The notes under the pieces are model-generated. The model saw nothing but the letters and a program-made list of their open reading frames with translations. It ran no database searches and was not told the DNA's origin. A stretch of DNA of 64,000 bases from Casuarius casuarius (lineage: Eukaryota; Chordata; Aves; Casuariiformes; Casuariidae), in assembly GCA_003342895.1 (NCBI GenBank), contig PTFA01000406.1:62001-126000 (forward strand), written 5' to 3'. Below are positions 12,602 through 24,320 of this stretch, one piece after another; position 1 is the stretch's first letter, and each line of letters begins with the position of its first letter. The translations under genes and the position numbers were made by a program.

Positions 12602-15600
12602 GTAAGTTTTCTCCCTCCACCACCACCCCTTTTGAACAATATTGCATGGTTTTATAAGATTTCTAATTTTCTTTATTTTATGTCCTTAGGATATAAAGTA
12701 AAGATTACAGAAAATCTTATAAAACTGCATAATATTGTGGTTGTGTGTGTGTGTGTTTATTTAAATACAAAACAAAACAAAAACTCCCCTATCAAGTTTA
12801 GTCCTTACCCCATATATCCATATCCTGGCTCCAGTCTGCTTTGGGGTTCCATGATGAGTATGCCAGAATAATGTATGCTGGGGCATCTCGGAGAGTGGAG
12901 TCAGCATTCCCTGGCTGCTCTGGATGTCAGAAACCTTATTTTAAAAGGTAAGTTTTCAGTTCAGAATGTGTTGAATGTCTCTTCAGTTTTATGGAAACAT
13001 CCAGCACATTTCTAAAATGTATTTGCATTTTTTTTAATTTAGTTGTAATTTACCATCATAACTCTAAGCCACATTTTATACTTGTTCTGTATCTAGGCCT
13101 TTGTTTTGTTGCCAATAGCATATGTTGTATTTCCAGAAGAAAATAATGTTTTGCTTGTCACTACCTGAAACAAGATGGTAGCTACAAGTCAGATCCAAGT
13201 ATAAAAGCAATGGAACTGGAATTGTGCATTACAGGTCATGTAAGAATGTTACTCTGCACACAGCCATGTTAGTACTGGTTATTTCTGTTTAATTCACAGT
13301 TAAAATTAGCAGTTAAGAATACAGACTCTAAAATGCTATCAGACTTAGAATTAGCTCAAATAAATATAAAGGCAGCAGTTTATTTACACATCTTTTAAGA
13401 GCAAGTGTTGAACCTTTCATTCAGTGATATGGAAAGAGTGGGGTTTTTTGTTACCTCTGAAGCGCTATCTTGGTTTGACGTAGTTGCATAATGTCATTTT
13501 ATGTCTGCTAATAAAACCCTACTGGATTAAAAAACAACAACAGAACTAGAAGTCAGTGCATCCAATCCCCCTCTCTGCATCCTTCTTACTGATGAAGTAG
13601 GAGCTGTAATAGCTATTCCTTTGTACTAACCCGGGTGTTCCTCCAAACCACTCCTTGTGGAGCTTCCTGGACAGCTGTATTTTGATTACTTTGAGTAGAA
13701 GGGTTATGGCTATTCTGCTGTGGTCAACACCTTCTGTGCCCTTACATGATGTATTCCATTTATTTGTAAATCCCATACCATGTCAGGTCATGTTCAGAGA
13801 TTTTATCTTTTCAGCTCTAAGGAGTATCATGGAATCCTACAACTATTGGTTGGAAGGGACATTTGAAGCAGGACTATTGGCAGTGCTGTATCAGGTCATC
13901 TGTGGCCTGACTAGCTGAGTCTTGAAAACTGGGAAGAATGGAGATTCCACAGCTTCTTTGGGCGACCTGTTCTAATGTTGTAGCTTTCTAGTGAAGATGT
14001 GTTTCCTAATGCCCAACCTGAACCTCTTGAGCTTCAATTTGTGGCTGCTTTCTTGTGTGATACCATCTGATGTTACAGAGAAGAGTTTGGAACCCAGTCA
14101 TTTGTGAAGGGAAGTTTATGTTCTATAGATGTTAATCAGCCACTATGCAGTGCTGAAGTAGAGTTAAATCATAGGCTTATCAATAGTTGATCTGCTTTTT
14201 TCCCCAGAAGAGCATGAGACTATGTTAGAGAATGAAATTGCATAAGGTAATGCTAGATTTGTAGTGATGTCTCAAAGTTATAAACATTTTTTTATTTCTC
14301 TTCTTTTACTATTTAACTATTTAAGGTAAACAGCAGATTTTTGTGTAATATCTGGGCTTTACAGAAGTCTTATGTTTGCACAGGAAACCAACTGAACCAC
14401 AATCATTAAAAAGATAAAGATTTTTTTTTTCCCCAACATTTTTGGCCCATGTTTGCTCTGTGCCCTGACTGTTTCTGAGTAAGGGAAATTCTTCGCATGG
14501 TGTAAATTTGTGTTGCCAGCTACTAAGCCCTGATAAGAAAAAGGAATAGTTTAGATACAGGAAATTCATTTTCAAATTCATTATTATTATGTTGTTGTCA
14601 TAATTGCATGCAAGTGATTGGGATGCAAACAACATCTGAATTTTCCAGAGATTATAGCTGAAAGACATTAATTTCCTTTAAAAACTGTCTCTAGAATTCT
14701 GTGGGGTTTTGGTTTTGGATTTTTTAAGGGAGGAGAAAAGTGACTGTAATCATTTTGTTCTTTCTTGAAGTGATAATGAATACAATAAGGTCCTGAAGTC
14801 TGTTCTTGACTAAGCCTTCTGCCTGTGTCTGGCTGTTCAACACATGATACAGTTATTACTTCAAAGTTTACTCAGTGGTTCAGCTCATAGTTGTCTATCT
14901 CATAAATACTCTGTTTTTTCTACCTAAACCAAGATCTCAGCCTTATTTAGAGGTAAATGAGTCTCTCAAATTCACTTTTTCACTGTTCTCTTTTACTCTC
15001 TATTCACTTTCTGTATATTTTTATTCTTTTTCTCACACATCCCATTCTTTCCTAAATTCAGTACATATACAGCATTTCTGTGTCCTTACAGTAATGACAT
15101 TAGTTTTTTGCCATTTTGATTTTTATTTTGATACATCCCACTAATACTATACATTATATAAATTCATTCTTCTAAAACTCTGAAAAAGGTTATATGTACT
15201 TCAAGAGAAAAATAAATTGGTGCAGTTCAGTGTGGGTTTTTTTACACATTTGCAATTCTGTTTACTACTATCATTAAAAGGTGATATCAAATGCCTTGTT
15301 AGGCTACGATATACACATGGCTGTTCTCTGTGCTCAACAGCACCTTTTTGCTGCAGTACATTACATGTGCAATGTGAATGGCCACAAATAGAGGAAGTTT
15401 AGAACACAATTTCCTGACCAGTCTGTGACCTCCACGTTAACCATTGTATGGTAATATGGCATAGTTTCCTATTTGAAAGCTTTGTTTTTGTAATTTTAAT
15501 CAAAGAATAAAGGAGTAGCCATTAATTACATGTTGTGTAATGTGTAACTGACAAGTCATAAAAATAAAAAATGTGTCTGGTCTTCAAGCAAGCGTTCAGC

Positions 15601-16944
15601 CTAGCTGATATTGCTGTACAGTGGAAAGATCTGCTGGAATGAGTAGAAAGGAATTACTCCACTATCCATAGAAAGATCATTATTGCAGAGTGCTGAAAGG
15701 CTGCTTTGTCTAGCTTGATCCAGCTTCTCCTGCCCTAAATTTTTTTGTGTGTTGGAATGCAGTCATCTGTTAAGGAGATGAGCTATACTCAAAGCTAAAG
15801 ATGTGTATCAAATATAAGCAGGTTCCTTCATCTTCCCTCTTTTTCTGCTGTAGAGACATAGTGTCTTAGCATCTCCTATGAGAGAGGAGACAAAATCATA
15901 AGGAAAATACACTAAGGTGGTAGAGTGGCAAAAACCCCTCATCCCTTTTTGTAGCTACTCATACATATGGATTGTTCTGTCCTTTATGAAAGTAACTTGA
16001 GAATAAAGTTTTTGGAACAAATGCTTCTAAGGCATATGTGTCTAAGAGTGTTAAGAGATGTGTTTCACAGCATTGTTCCATCATGGTTTTTCAATATTGC
16101 ATGTTGCCTGTTCAAGTGAATAACAAAGAAAACTGTGCTGTGTAGATACACTCTGTTTTTTTCCCAATGTCTTTTATCCTCAGCCAGCCTTTCTAGACTT
16201 CACAAAACATGAATTCTTCATGGGAGATCTTGAGATTACATATTTTAGTTTGGAAAAGAAAACCATTTTTAATTATATGATTGATTTAAAATCTTAAAGT
16301 TTTTACATTAGCAAACTGTTCCTGCTGCGTAGTCTGTTACTTCATAAATGATCAATTTACAGAACTTTCCTGTATTTTAAAAAAAAAAAAAAAAAAAAAA
16401 CCTTTGGATAAAATACAAACAAAAATGTAGCCCAAAAATTATGGGGTTTTTCTCACTGAAAATTATAGTAAATAATCTTTTATTTTTGTAAATGGTGATA
16501 TAACTTATATTATATTAAGTGAAATTATTGTAAGATTTTTGTGCAGAAATTTTAGTATTAACTATTAAAAGTTTGCATATGCAGCTGGTTTCTTTGACCT
16601 GAAAGGACTACTATGTATGTTAGGTACTCTTGTAAGTAATTTTAAATGCATCATGTGTTCAAGGAATTCTACTTCGGTTTTAAGTTTTAGCAGTCTATAG
16701 AAAGTGTAGATCGTCTTAGTATGGCTTTTTTAGATAGAACATTGTCTCTTTGTAGTATAAAAACTGTAGAAGTATTAGTTTGCCTTACAAAGTTAAGGGT
16801 AGACATAATTATGAAACATAATATGTGTCTAGTAATTATTTTTCTATGCTGTATTAAAATGTATCAAGATCACTGTAGGACTAGTATGGTGTTACAGGAA
16901 TCAGGTGTAATGCAGTGATAAATAAATTATATTTATGTTTGCAG
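12602..16944 (+). other. BRD10: BRD10 intron, second part
   Basis: AT-rich intron with a short GT repeat near 12739-12756, a CR1 fragment at about 13811-14085 and a 22-base A run at 16379-16400. No conserved coding segment was recognised. Confidence 0.6.
13811..14085 (-). mobile_element. CR1 LINE 3' fragment (old, diverged)
   Basis: Read on the plus strand this has the usual reversed CR1 3' pattern: ATCATGGAATCCTACAAC, then TTGGTTGGAAGGGACATTTG, then a first-strand stretch about a fault-line of CACAGCTTCTTTGGGCGACC and TGTTCTAATG. The element therefore lies on the minus strand, 5' truncated, inside a BRD10 intron. Many substitutions indicate age. Confidence 0.75.
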
Positions 16945-17060
16945 GGAAGATGGTATCATCGGAAACAAGCAGTAAAAGAACTGCATGGTACATTGATACG
17001 ACTGCTTAATGAGCTGTTACCATGGGAACCAAAGTTAATGAAAGCATTTCAAAGAAACAG
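16945..17060 (+). CDS. BRD10: BRD10 internal exon
   Basis: This 116-base exon runs from a TTTGCAG acceptor to an AACAG|GTAATT donor. It starts in phase 0 and ends with two bases of an Arg codon. It encodes 38 residues, starting GRWYHRKQAVKELHG and continuing through LNELLPWEPKLMKAF. The basic and aromatic start followed by an amphipathic helix fits the region C-terminal to the bromodomain in BRD10. The split AG|G codon joins to the next exon to give the sequence QRNRSRLKKDYDDF. Confidence 0.9.
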
Positions 17061-19427
17061 GTAATTAGCTGCTTTTCTTAACAATAGTTCATGAAATAGG
17101 AAACAGAAAAAAATTACAAAACTTATTACACTTTTAAAAACTAATCAGTCTTAGTTGACTTGTAAAATAAGCCAAATGAAGATACTGTGAGAGCTGGAAT
17201 AAGGTATTGGCAGTGCTTTAGTTTGAAGAGTTATTTGATGTTGCAAACTTAGTGACTCTCTGAAGTTGGGTTTAACCTCAAGAGGTTTTTTCCTAACGTG
17301 CTTTAGAATCCTTAAGCATGCTTGTCTCAATAGTTACATCACAGTCTGTCTAGGGTTTATGTTGCTGTTTGATTGAGAAAATCTGAAAAACTGTATCTAG
17401 AAAGCTACACCAGGGCTTTTTTGACATTTTAAATCAAACTGCTGTGCTAGGTACTGTCTAAAACCAGCTAAATTGGTCACTAATTAAAATGTTGGTTTGA
17501 GTCTTTCTAGCTGTATAAACTTGTATGTGTCTGGGATGAGGTATATCAGAGAAACATGAGTATAGCAGTGACAGGGTTAAACCTAGTGAGGACAAGTATT
17601 ACTTCTGAGCGGTCCTTTAGCCCTTTCAAAATTGTGAAGGAGCATAGCACTGAATGGTATTTGAATAGCAGCAAGGTTTGAAAGGAACGGTTGCTTCTTG
17701 ATCAGACCTGTTCACTGACCCTGAGCACAAATTCCTCAAAAGAAAAAAGGAAATTCCCATCCAGAAGCTCTAGTGCAATAGTGCTTGCTTAGTGTCCCTC
17801 TACAGTTCTTGCATACCTGAGCTTAAAGTTCAAAATCCCAACAACAGAGTTAAAGTATCATCCACGGTACATCTTCACACGATCTTCAAGCTCGTTTTCT
17901 CTCCGTAATCCAGTTCAGTAAGAGACCAATGTGTAAAGGCCCTGCATGCAATAAATGGCGCTGCCCACCTCGCTGGGCCTTCCACCCCCCTGCCCAGGCC
18001 CAGCTCCCCATTTCACATCAGCTCGGAGCCATTAGTCCGTGCATCGCTCCAGCCCTGTCTCTGCCCAGCCATGGGCCCTGCCAACCTTGGTCTGTAGGTG
18101 ACCGCTCAGCCTTAGCCTTGGCCTGCCCCCATCATGATGGACCTGCCCAGTCACTTCAGGGCTGTGTCTGACCCCAATTACTCTCACCAGGCCCTATCCA
18201 CACCCTGACCTGCAGGCTGACTTCCCAGCCTGATGTTCAACCTGTCGCCCAGCCATCCCTAGGCTGGGTTTGACCCTGGTTACCTTCACTGGGCCTGGTC
18301 CTGACTTGCGGATTGACTTCCTGGCTTGACTATGGACCTGTCTCATCACCACAAGCTTGCCGTGTGATCTGGACCCTTGGCTGAACCTGGCCACCACCCC
18401 CAGTCCTGCCGGCTTTGCTCCGGTACTGTGAGGTGGGGTCTTGGCTGGTGAGGCACCTGCCCTGCAGGCTGTGTTATCCCACTCAGCTCCCTGCTCCCTG
18501 TCCCACGGGGAGCAGATGACCTTCACTAAACTGTGACACAAAGAACTGTTACTTTAACCCATAAGCACGGGTAAGTTGAAGACCTTATTTTTACTGTCTT
18601 AAGGGGTGGAGTTTAGATCTAGACTAGGGACTAGAGTCTGTTCTAGACAAGGCTCTAATTACTTGCATCTATTCATTCTCCTGATAATTAATCCCCCTGG
18701 ATGTTGTGTTTGGTTACTGCTGGCTGAACGCTGCAGTTCACTGTGTTTATATGCTAAAATATCCCTAGATCTTTTCTAAACAATGATGTAGAAGAAGGGA
18801 CAGTTGGAAGTAAGTAGCAGACCAGGAGTATCAAGATAAGGATGCTGTTATTGTTGATGCTGTTTCTGACGAGTGTTTAAATGAAGTAAAGCAGCTATGT
18901 ATTTCTCTCTTGCGTACATTCTTAACAGTATGAGCCTATGAAAATGTCAGTGGCACCTGCTCTAATGGCCTTGAAATTAGAAAGTTATCTTGCAGGAGAA
19001 AGGTACATTGTGGTCCAATATCTGGTCCAAAGACATGATGCATTCCAGAAAGAAAGGTCTGCTTCTTTAGTCAGAGCTGTCTTCAGAGTAAGAGCAGACT
19101 TGTTGCAATTAATACTTGTATCCATATAGGTACATCTGTCACAAAGATGCAGGTAGAAGCAGAAAATGGAGGCAGGAAAAAAGTGATGGTCAGATTTGAC
19201 TCAGTTGTTACTTATTGTTAGAGGACTTTAGTGTATAGGATCTGATTTTGGTAAGGGAAGGGATGTTACTGTCACTTTGTTTTCTGGGTTTCAGAGACTT
19301 GCAGAGCTATCCTGAATGTTTTGAAGGGCAGTTCTATGCCAGCTTTTGTAATGTGGCAGCAAGTACAAGCAAAAGCATGAAAAACTGAGTGGTGTTCTTC
19401 ATTAAAATTGGCTGTGTTATTTTCAAG
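17061..19427 (+). other. BRD10: BRD10 intron with GC-rich insert
   Basis: This 2.4-kb intron is ordinary AT-rich sequence, except for a sharply GC-rich block at about 17940-18530 that carries a degenerate tandem array. No coding exon was seen. Confidence 0.7.
17940..18530. repeat. GC-rich degenerate tandem array, about 97-base period
   Basis: At least three related units begin at 18134, 18233 and 18329 (spacings 99 and 96). They open with ATGATGGACCTGCC, ATGTTCAACCTGTC and ACTATGGACCTGTC, and share a CTGACTT-CCxxGCTTG type end. Related but poorer copies seem to extend on both sides. The block is C- and CCTG-rich in an AT-rich intron, so it is an insertion or an expanded satellite-like segment. 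It may be the internal repeat of an LTR element, since an AATAAATGGCG lies at its left edge (17950), but no matching terminal repeats were established. Confidence 0.6.
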
Positions 19428-19615
19428 GTCTCGATTGAAGAAGGACTATGATGACTTTAAAAGACACCCAGAGCTGGATAAATTCACCAGAGAATTGTGG
19501 AGTAATGATGAAAGTGAAGTTGACTCTGGCAAAGATTCTTTCACAGTAGTAACCAGTAAATGTTCAGAGTCTGCAGAACATGTAGAAATTCCTGCAAAAG
19601 ATCACCCAGACAATG
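19428..19615 (+). CDS. BRD10: BRD10 internal exon
   Basis: This 188-base exon lies between a TTTTCAAG acceptor and an AATG|GTAAGT donor. It enters with two bases already supplied (Arg) and leaves in phase 1. The translation begins SRLKKDYDDFKRHPELDKF, is basic at first and then acidic and Ser-rich (NDESEVDSGKDSF). It joins to the giant exon through a Glu codon split as G|AA. The sequence matches the BRD10 family in my recollection. Confidence 0.9.
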
Positions 19616-20086
19616 GTAAGTGTTTATGGGAATTTGATAGCCTGAACTTGATCCAAGAGCCTACTGATTTTTCCACATAAGCCTGTGTCCTAGTTTTTAC
19701 CTTAACTAATAGTGTGACAATATTGGAGTAAATTTTGTGATGCACTACTGGCAGCTATAGGCTAGAAAGTGGCAGACATGACCGAGATGAGAATTCTGGT
19801 ATGTGTAAAGTAAGCTTTTGCCATTTTTGTAGTTGATTATTTCTGTGATAATATAGTAGGCCTGCTCAGAATTTACATTAAATTGCAGTGGCTTGTGTTG
19901 TTTAAAATAATAATAGGAAGACATATTAGAGGTGATTAACACTGTCATCACCTTAGAGACTAATCTTTATAGTTGTCATGGCAAATGCTTACAAACTAGC
20001 ATTTCACCTTTAGCTAAATGCTGTAACACTGTCATAGAGATGTATCAGTTGCAAACTTCTAAGACACAATTTCTGTTTACTTGCAG
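19616..20086 (+). other. BRD10: Short BRD10 intron
   Basis: A 471-base intron from GTAAGT to TTACTTGCAG. Nothing else was seen in it. Confidence 0.85.
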
Positions 20087-23000
20087 AAGAAATGAAACTA
20101 TTAGAGATGAATTTACCTGCAGGAAAAAGCAGACTTCTGAAAAAAGACTCTTCTGCTAAAGAAATACAGAAGACACTGCCTAAGTCTGTTAAACGACAGT
20201 CCAAGCAAAACAGTTGTCTAGATCAAAGCACTAATGAGCTTTCACCAAGGAAGAAAGCCAAGCTGAGCACTAGTGAGGCTGTGATCCACAGTTCAGAAAG
20301 TAACATAAAGACAGACAGTTGTTTGACTGAGCCAAAACAGTTCGAAGCATCACCTCCAGAATCATTTCCCCTGGCAGATCCTGCATCATCAATATCAAAC
20401 ATTGTGAAAGGGACCAAACCCATCCAGGCCTTGCTTGCCAAGAATATTGGGAACAAAGTGACCTTAACAAATCAGCTGTCACCTCCTCCAGGCATTAATA
20501 TTTCTACTTCTGAAAAGCCAGTTGTATCACCTTTGGAATCATCATCAATAAAACCAGCATTGCCCTGCCAGACTAGTTCAAAGAATCCTTTACAAATGGT
20601 ATACAAAATGCCAAATGGCCATTGTGTACCAATAGACCTTCACAACAGCTCTCTGAAAATTCAGATGCAACCTGTGATTGACCCTAAAACTGGAGAAAAA
20701 ATAATGCAACAAGTTCTTATTTTGCCTAAGAATTTTCTCATTCAGCAGAAAGATGGAAAAACTGTATCCAAAGACATTCAGTCACTTCAACAAAAGTCTC
20801 CTGAGCTGCATTGTACAAGTTTCCTGCAAGCATCAAACGTCAATGTTTCTTTAACGCCTGTCCTGGTAACAGCACCCACAAATCCTACCACTCAACTACC
20901 TAGTGCAATTTTTAACAAGAGTATTACGCACTTGTCACAAGTGACTGATCCTATGAACAGAACACAACCATTGCCCTCTCTAACTTCAGCAAGTAATTTA
21001 TTATCATCAACAATTACAGTGAGCCAAACTGAAACCGACAAAAACAAGACTACAGTTTCAACTGCCACATTCCCTATATCTTTGACTTCCCATACTGTTT
21101 CCACAGCTAGTCAGTCTTTGATAGCAGCAACAACATTAAGTGGATCTACAAACACTGCTTCTGCCTTTCATAGTCTCACATCACAGCAGGCAAGTGACTC
21201 CCTTGAAACTAGGCAAGAACTGAAAACCATTTGTATAAGAGAATCTCAGTCTATCCTAGTCACAACACGAGGTGGTAACACAGGAATTGTTAAAGTGCAG
21301 ACAAACACGGAGCAGTTTTCACCTAATAGCTTGTCTCCTAATTCAGTTTTCACTTACGCACCTCAGCTTCAGGCATTTTTGGTGCCAAAATCCACAATGT
21401 TATCAACCTCTACTCTTTCATCTATAGCAACGGCCACATCTGGTTTTCCACTTTTTGGACAATCATCTGTTTCTGGGTTTGCCACCTCAACAGCTACTTC
21501 CATCAACATTCCAGCTTTTCCTGCTGGTTTAAATCAGATAAAGGGGAAAAATTTCAAAAATACATTAGGGCAGCCTCCTTGTGGGGGCATTTTGGATCAA
21601 ATAGAGAAAACGTGCCATGTGTCCTCTCCTACTTTTTTGTCCCCCCTTTCATCAACTAGCACTTTGATGTCAGAAATTCCAAACAGGCCTGTTAATGCAA
21701 TTAGTGTTGGACAGAATAACACTGGTATTACCCCAAATTCTTCAATAGTGCAACAAGGTAATACTAAAAAACGTCCTCTTATACAATCTGAGACTAGTAC
21801 AGCAAAAAATGGAGATGTAATCAGTGGTACTCCAATTCAAAAAGTTATGTTAGTCACAAAGCCACCTATTTTGTCTCCATGTGGGGCTACAGGAGTCAAT
21901 GTTATACCTTCTCCAACATCCACTAGTGTAAGCGCTCAGAAATTAGTTTTCATTAATACTCCACTTCCCAGTGGTGCATCTAGTCTAGTTGCAGAGTCAT
22001 CAAAACAAACCCTCCCTTCTCCTCTAAACAAAACCTTTGTTAGTGCCACAGAGCAAACACAGTTGGTTCTGATCCCATCTACAGTAGGTGCACCAATAAG
22101 AATAAATTCGTCACCTACTGTTGCTCAGGTTAAAGATGTGAAAATTGGACTAAATATAGGTCAGACTATTGTAAATACTAAAGGCAGTGCACAACAAGTT
22201 CCACCAATTAATGTATTGCAGTCTGCCATTTCTAAGGGAGATGATAAAAAGGGCATAGCTTTGTCTTTGTCAAGTAGTGGTAGTTTGGTTCCTGTGTGTT
22301 CAGGTTTTGTGAATCAAAGTGTCATATCCGTTAATGAATCTGTATGTATTGCAACAAAAGCTGCAACTGCTTTTACAGTGACAACAGCAAATGCATGTGT
22401 AGAATCTGTTTCAGTAACACCAAGCGGGACTTCTTCTGGGACATGGCCTACTGTTTTGGTTGGTGGAAGTGATACCTCAAAAATAAGGCCAATTCTGGGT
22501 AATCGACCGTGTACATCAAATACTGGAAATACTATGGGTTTATCAACAGTGAAAGCTGGTCATCTTGCTTCATCTGTGCTAATTTCAACTACACAACCAA
22601 CAGTATCTCCTCAAAACTTATCATCCATTTTACAATTTCCAGCTGTTAGCCTGCCTGGATCTGTAGCCGCCTCCCCCAAAGTGATACATACAGTTCCTCA
22701 CTTCACAGCAGTTCCAGCTCTCCCCTCACTTCCAAAAGACCAGCCACACACATTGCTTCAGTTTCAGTCACCAGGAAATTCAGCTGCTGTGATAACTAAC
22801 GCAGATAATTACAAGCCTCAAACTGTATTGTCCTCTACTTCACAAAATACAGGTAAAGTCATTAGTTTTCCCAACTTTTCTTCAATACAATGCCAGCAGA
22901 TGCCTCCCAATATAGCAAAACAAAGTCATACTTGTACTTCTGCTATTCAGATGGCTACAGCTTCACCCACTGTAAAAAGCCAGGCAGGAGATCAATTGAA

Positions 23001-23721
23001 GGAACCTTGCATGCAACAGAAAATAATTATTAACACCTGTATGCCTTTGGCACCTGGAACTGAGATAATGATTAATGGTACCCATTTTATTGTTCCATCA
23101 CAAGGCCTTGGACCTGGCAGCCATGTTCTTCTCCTCTCTTCTAATGCAAAGCAGACTCCTCTTCCTTTAGCTATTAACCATGGTCAAGGAGCTCAAGGTG
23201 TACCAATTGTTAATCCTATACCCCTGAAGATTACCCTAGCACCAACTAATTCATTAAGTTGGCAAACATCAAAGCATCCTTTGAAAAGCTCTACAAAAAT
23301 TGTGAACTCCTTTGGGTCTGCAGATGCTTTACCAATTGTACATGCAACACCCCAGATACTGAATACTCCAGCTAGCTCATCTACTCCACCGTCTACAACA
23401 ACAGTGTCTTCATCCTCAGTGATAAAATCTCCTGCTAATGTTTTAGCTACGTCTTCTGTGGTTTCTGCCATTCAGACTGGGAACTCTCAGTTACCAAGTA
23501 ACACTTCAGTGTTTCACTTAGACACATCTATAAAAAAATTGTTGGTCAGTCCAGAGGGAGCCATTTTAAATGCTATAAATACTCCAGCATCAAAAGTTTC
23601 TTCCCTCTCTTCATCACTGCCTCCTGTTGTAGTGTCCACAAGTAGAGATCTCACCACTGTCTTCCCTAATCTTCAGTCATCTTGCCTTGATAAACCTGAC
23701 AAAGCTGCATCCTCAATTTAG
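20087..23721 (+). CDS. BRD10: BRD10 giant terminal coding exon (C-terminal 1,211 residues)
   Basis: This single open exon of 3,635 bases encodes the C-terminal bulk of BRD10 (bromodomain-containing protein 10, formerly KIAA2026). The four exons in the window give 1,342 residues, ending at the TAG/TAA-type terminator before 23722. The protein part is Ser/Thr/Pro/Gln-rich and probably disordered. Counting the Met at 20092 as 1, a basic SPRKKAKLS stretch at 51-59 looks like a nuclear localisation signal. Blocks that look conserved in the family are TKPIQALLAKNIGNKV near 110, GTEIMINGTHFIVPSQGLG near 990 and FHLDTSIKKLLVSPEGAILN at 1141. There is no catalytic motif. A nuclear, chromatin-associated role is inferred from the off-window bromodomain. 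There is no frameshift, which argues for a functional gene. Confidence 0.95.
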
Positions 23722-24320
23722 AGCAAATGAGCCACTTTGAAATTTTGGGGCATTCTTTTGGCTTAAGAAGTTGTTGTTGTAACTGTTAAATCATTTCTTA
23801 CATTGTTTGAAATGGTTGATTTACTTAATATTACTTCTTAAAGTTATAGTTCTTTTTTGTTTACTTGTGGGGAGGAACAGTATATTCAGTTTAAGTCAGA
23901 GGTATGCTTTCAGAGAGTTGTTTGATAAAATGGTCAGAGATGACCAATAAGTTCATAAACATTGTTAGTTCAGAGAAATCTAGCTTTTGCACATGTTCCA
24001 TCTTACAGTATGGACAGTTTGGCAGTGTGTTTATGACAGTATGTGTCTCCTTTTCATTTGTCAAATCTTATTTTTGTTTGATTTGTTTCTGTAAAAAATA
24101 TTTATGCATTGTAAAAATGCAGTTTATGGTATAAAATTGTACATATTCATGAATTCCTAACAATCTGTACTAAACTATATGTACAAAGAACTATGCTGTC
24201 TTATTTATGTTTTGTTTACATAATGTATAGTTTTTTAAGTATTTTAGTAACTCTGGACCAGTGTACTGTTTAGCAACAATGCAGAAAAATCTGCATATAA
24301 TAAATCAAGTTGCTGTACTG
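23722..24320 (+). other. BRD10: BRD10 3' UTR
   Basis: AT-rich sequence follows the stop codon with no further coding potential. It contains several ATTT/TTTGT-rich stretches. It is taken to end shortly after the polyadenylation signal at 24299; the actual cleavage site was not observed. Confidence 0.7.
24299..24304 (+). terminator. BRD10: Polyadenylation signal AATAAA of BRD10
   Basis: This is the first canonical AATAAA downstream of the BRD10 stop. It is followed about 20-30 bases later by a T/GT-rich stretch (GCTTTGTGTTGG), the usual arrangement for cleavage and polyadenylation. Confidence 0.7.

Noticed and set aside
12401..12871. A 156-codon plus-strand open frame
   Set aside because: It runs through the cassette at 12469-12601 and on into simple sequence, and its frame does not match the BRD10 exon phases. 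It is not a coding gene; only the splice-flanked cassette is of interest.
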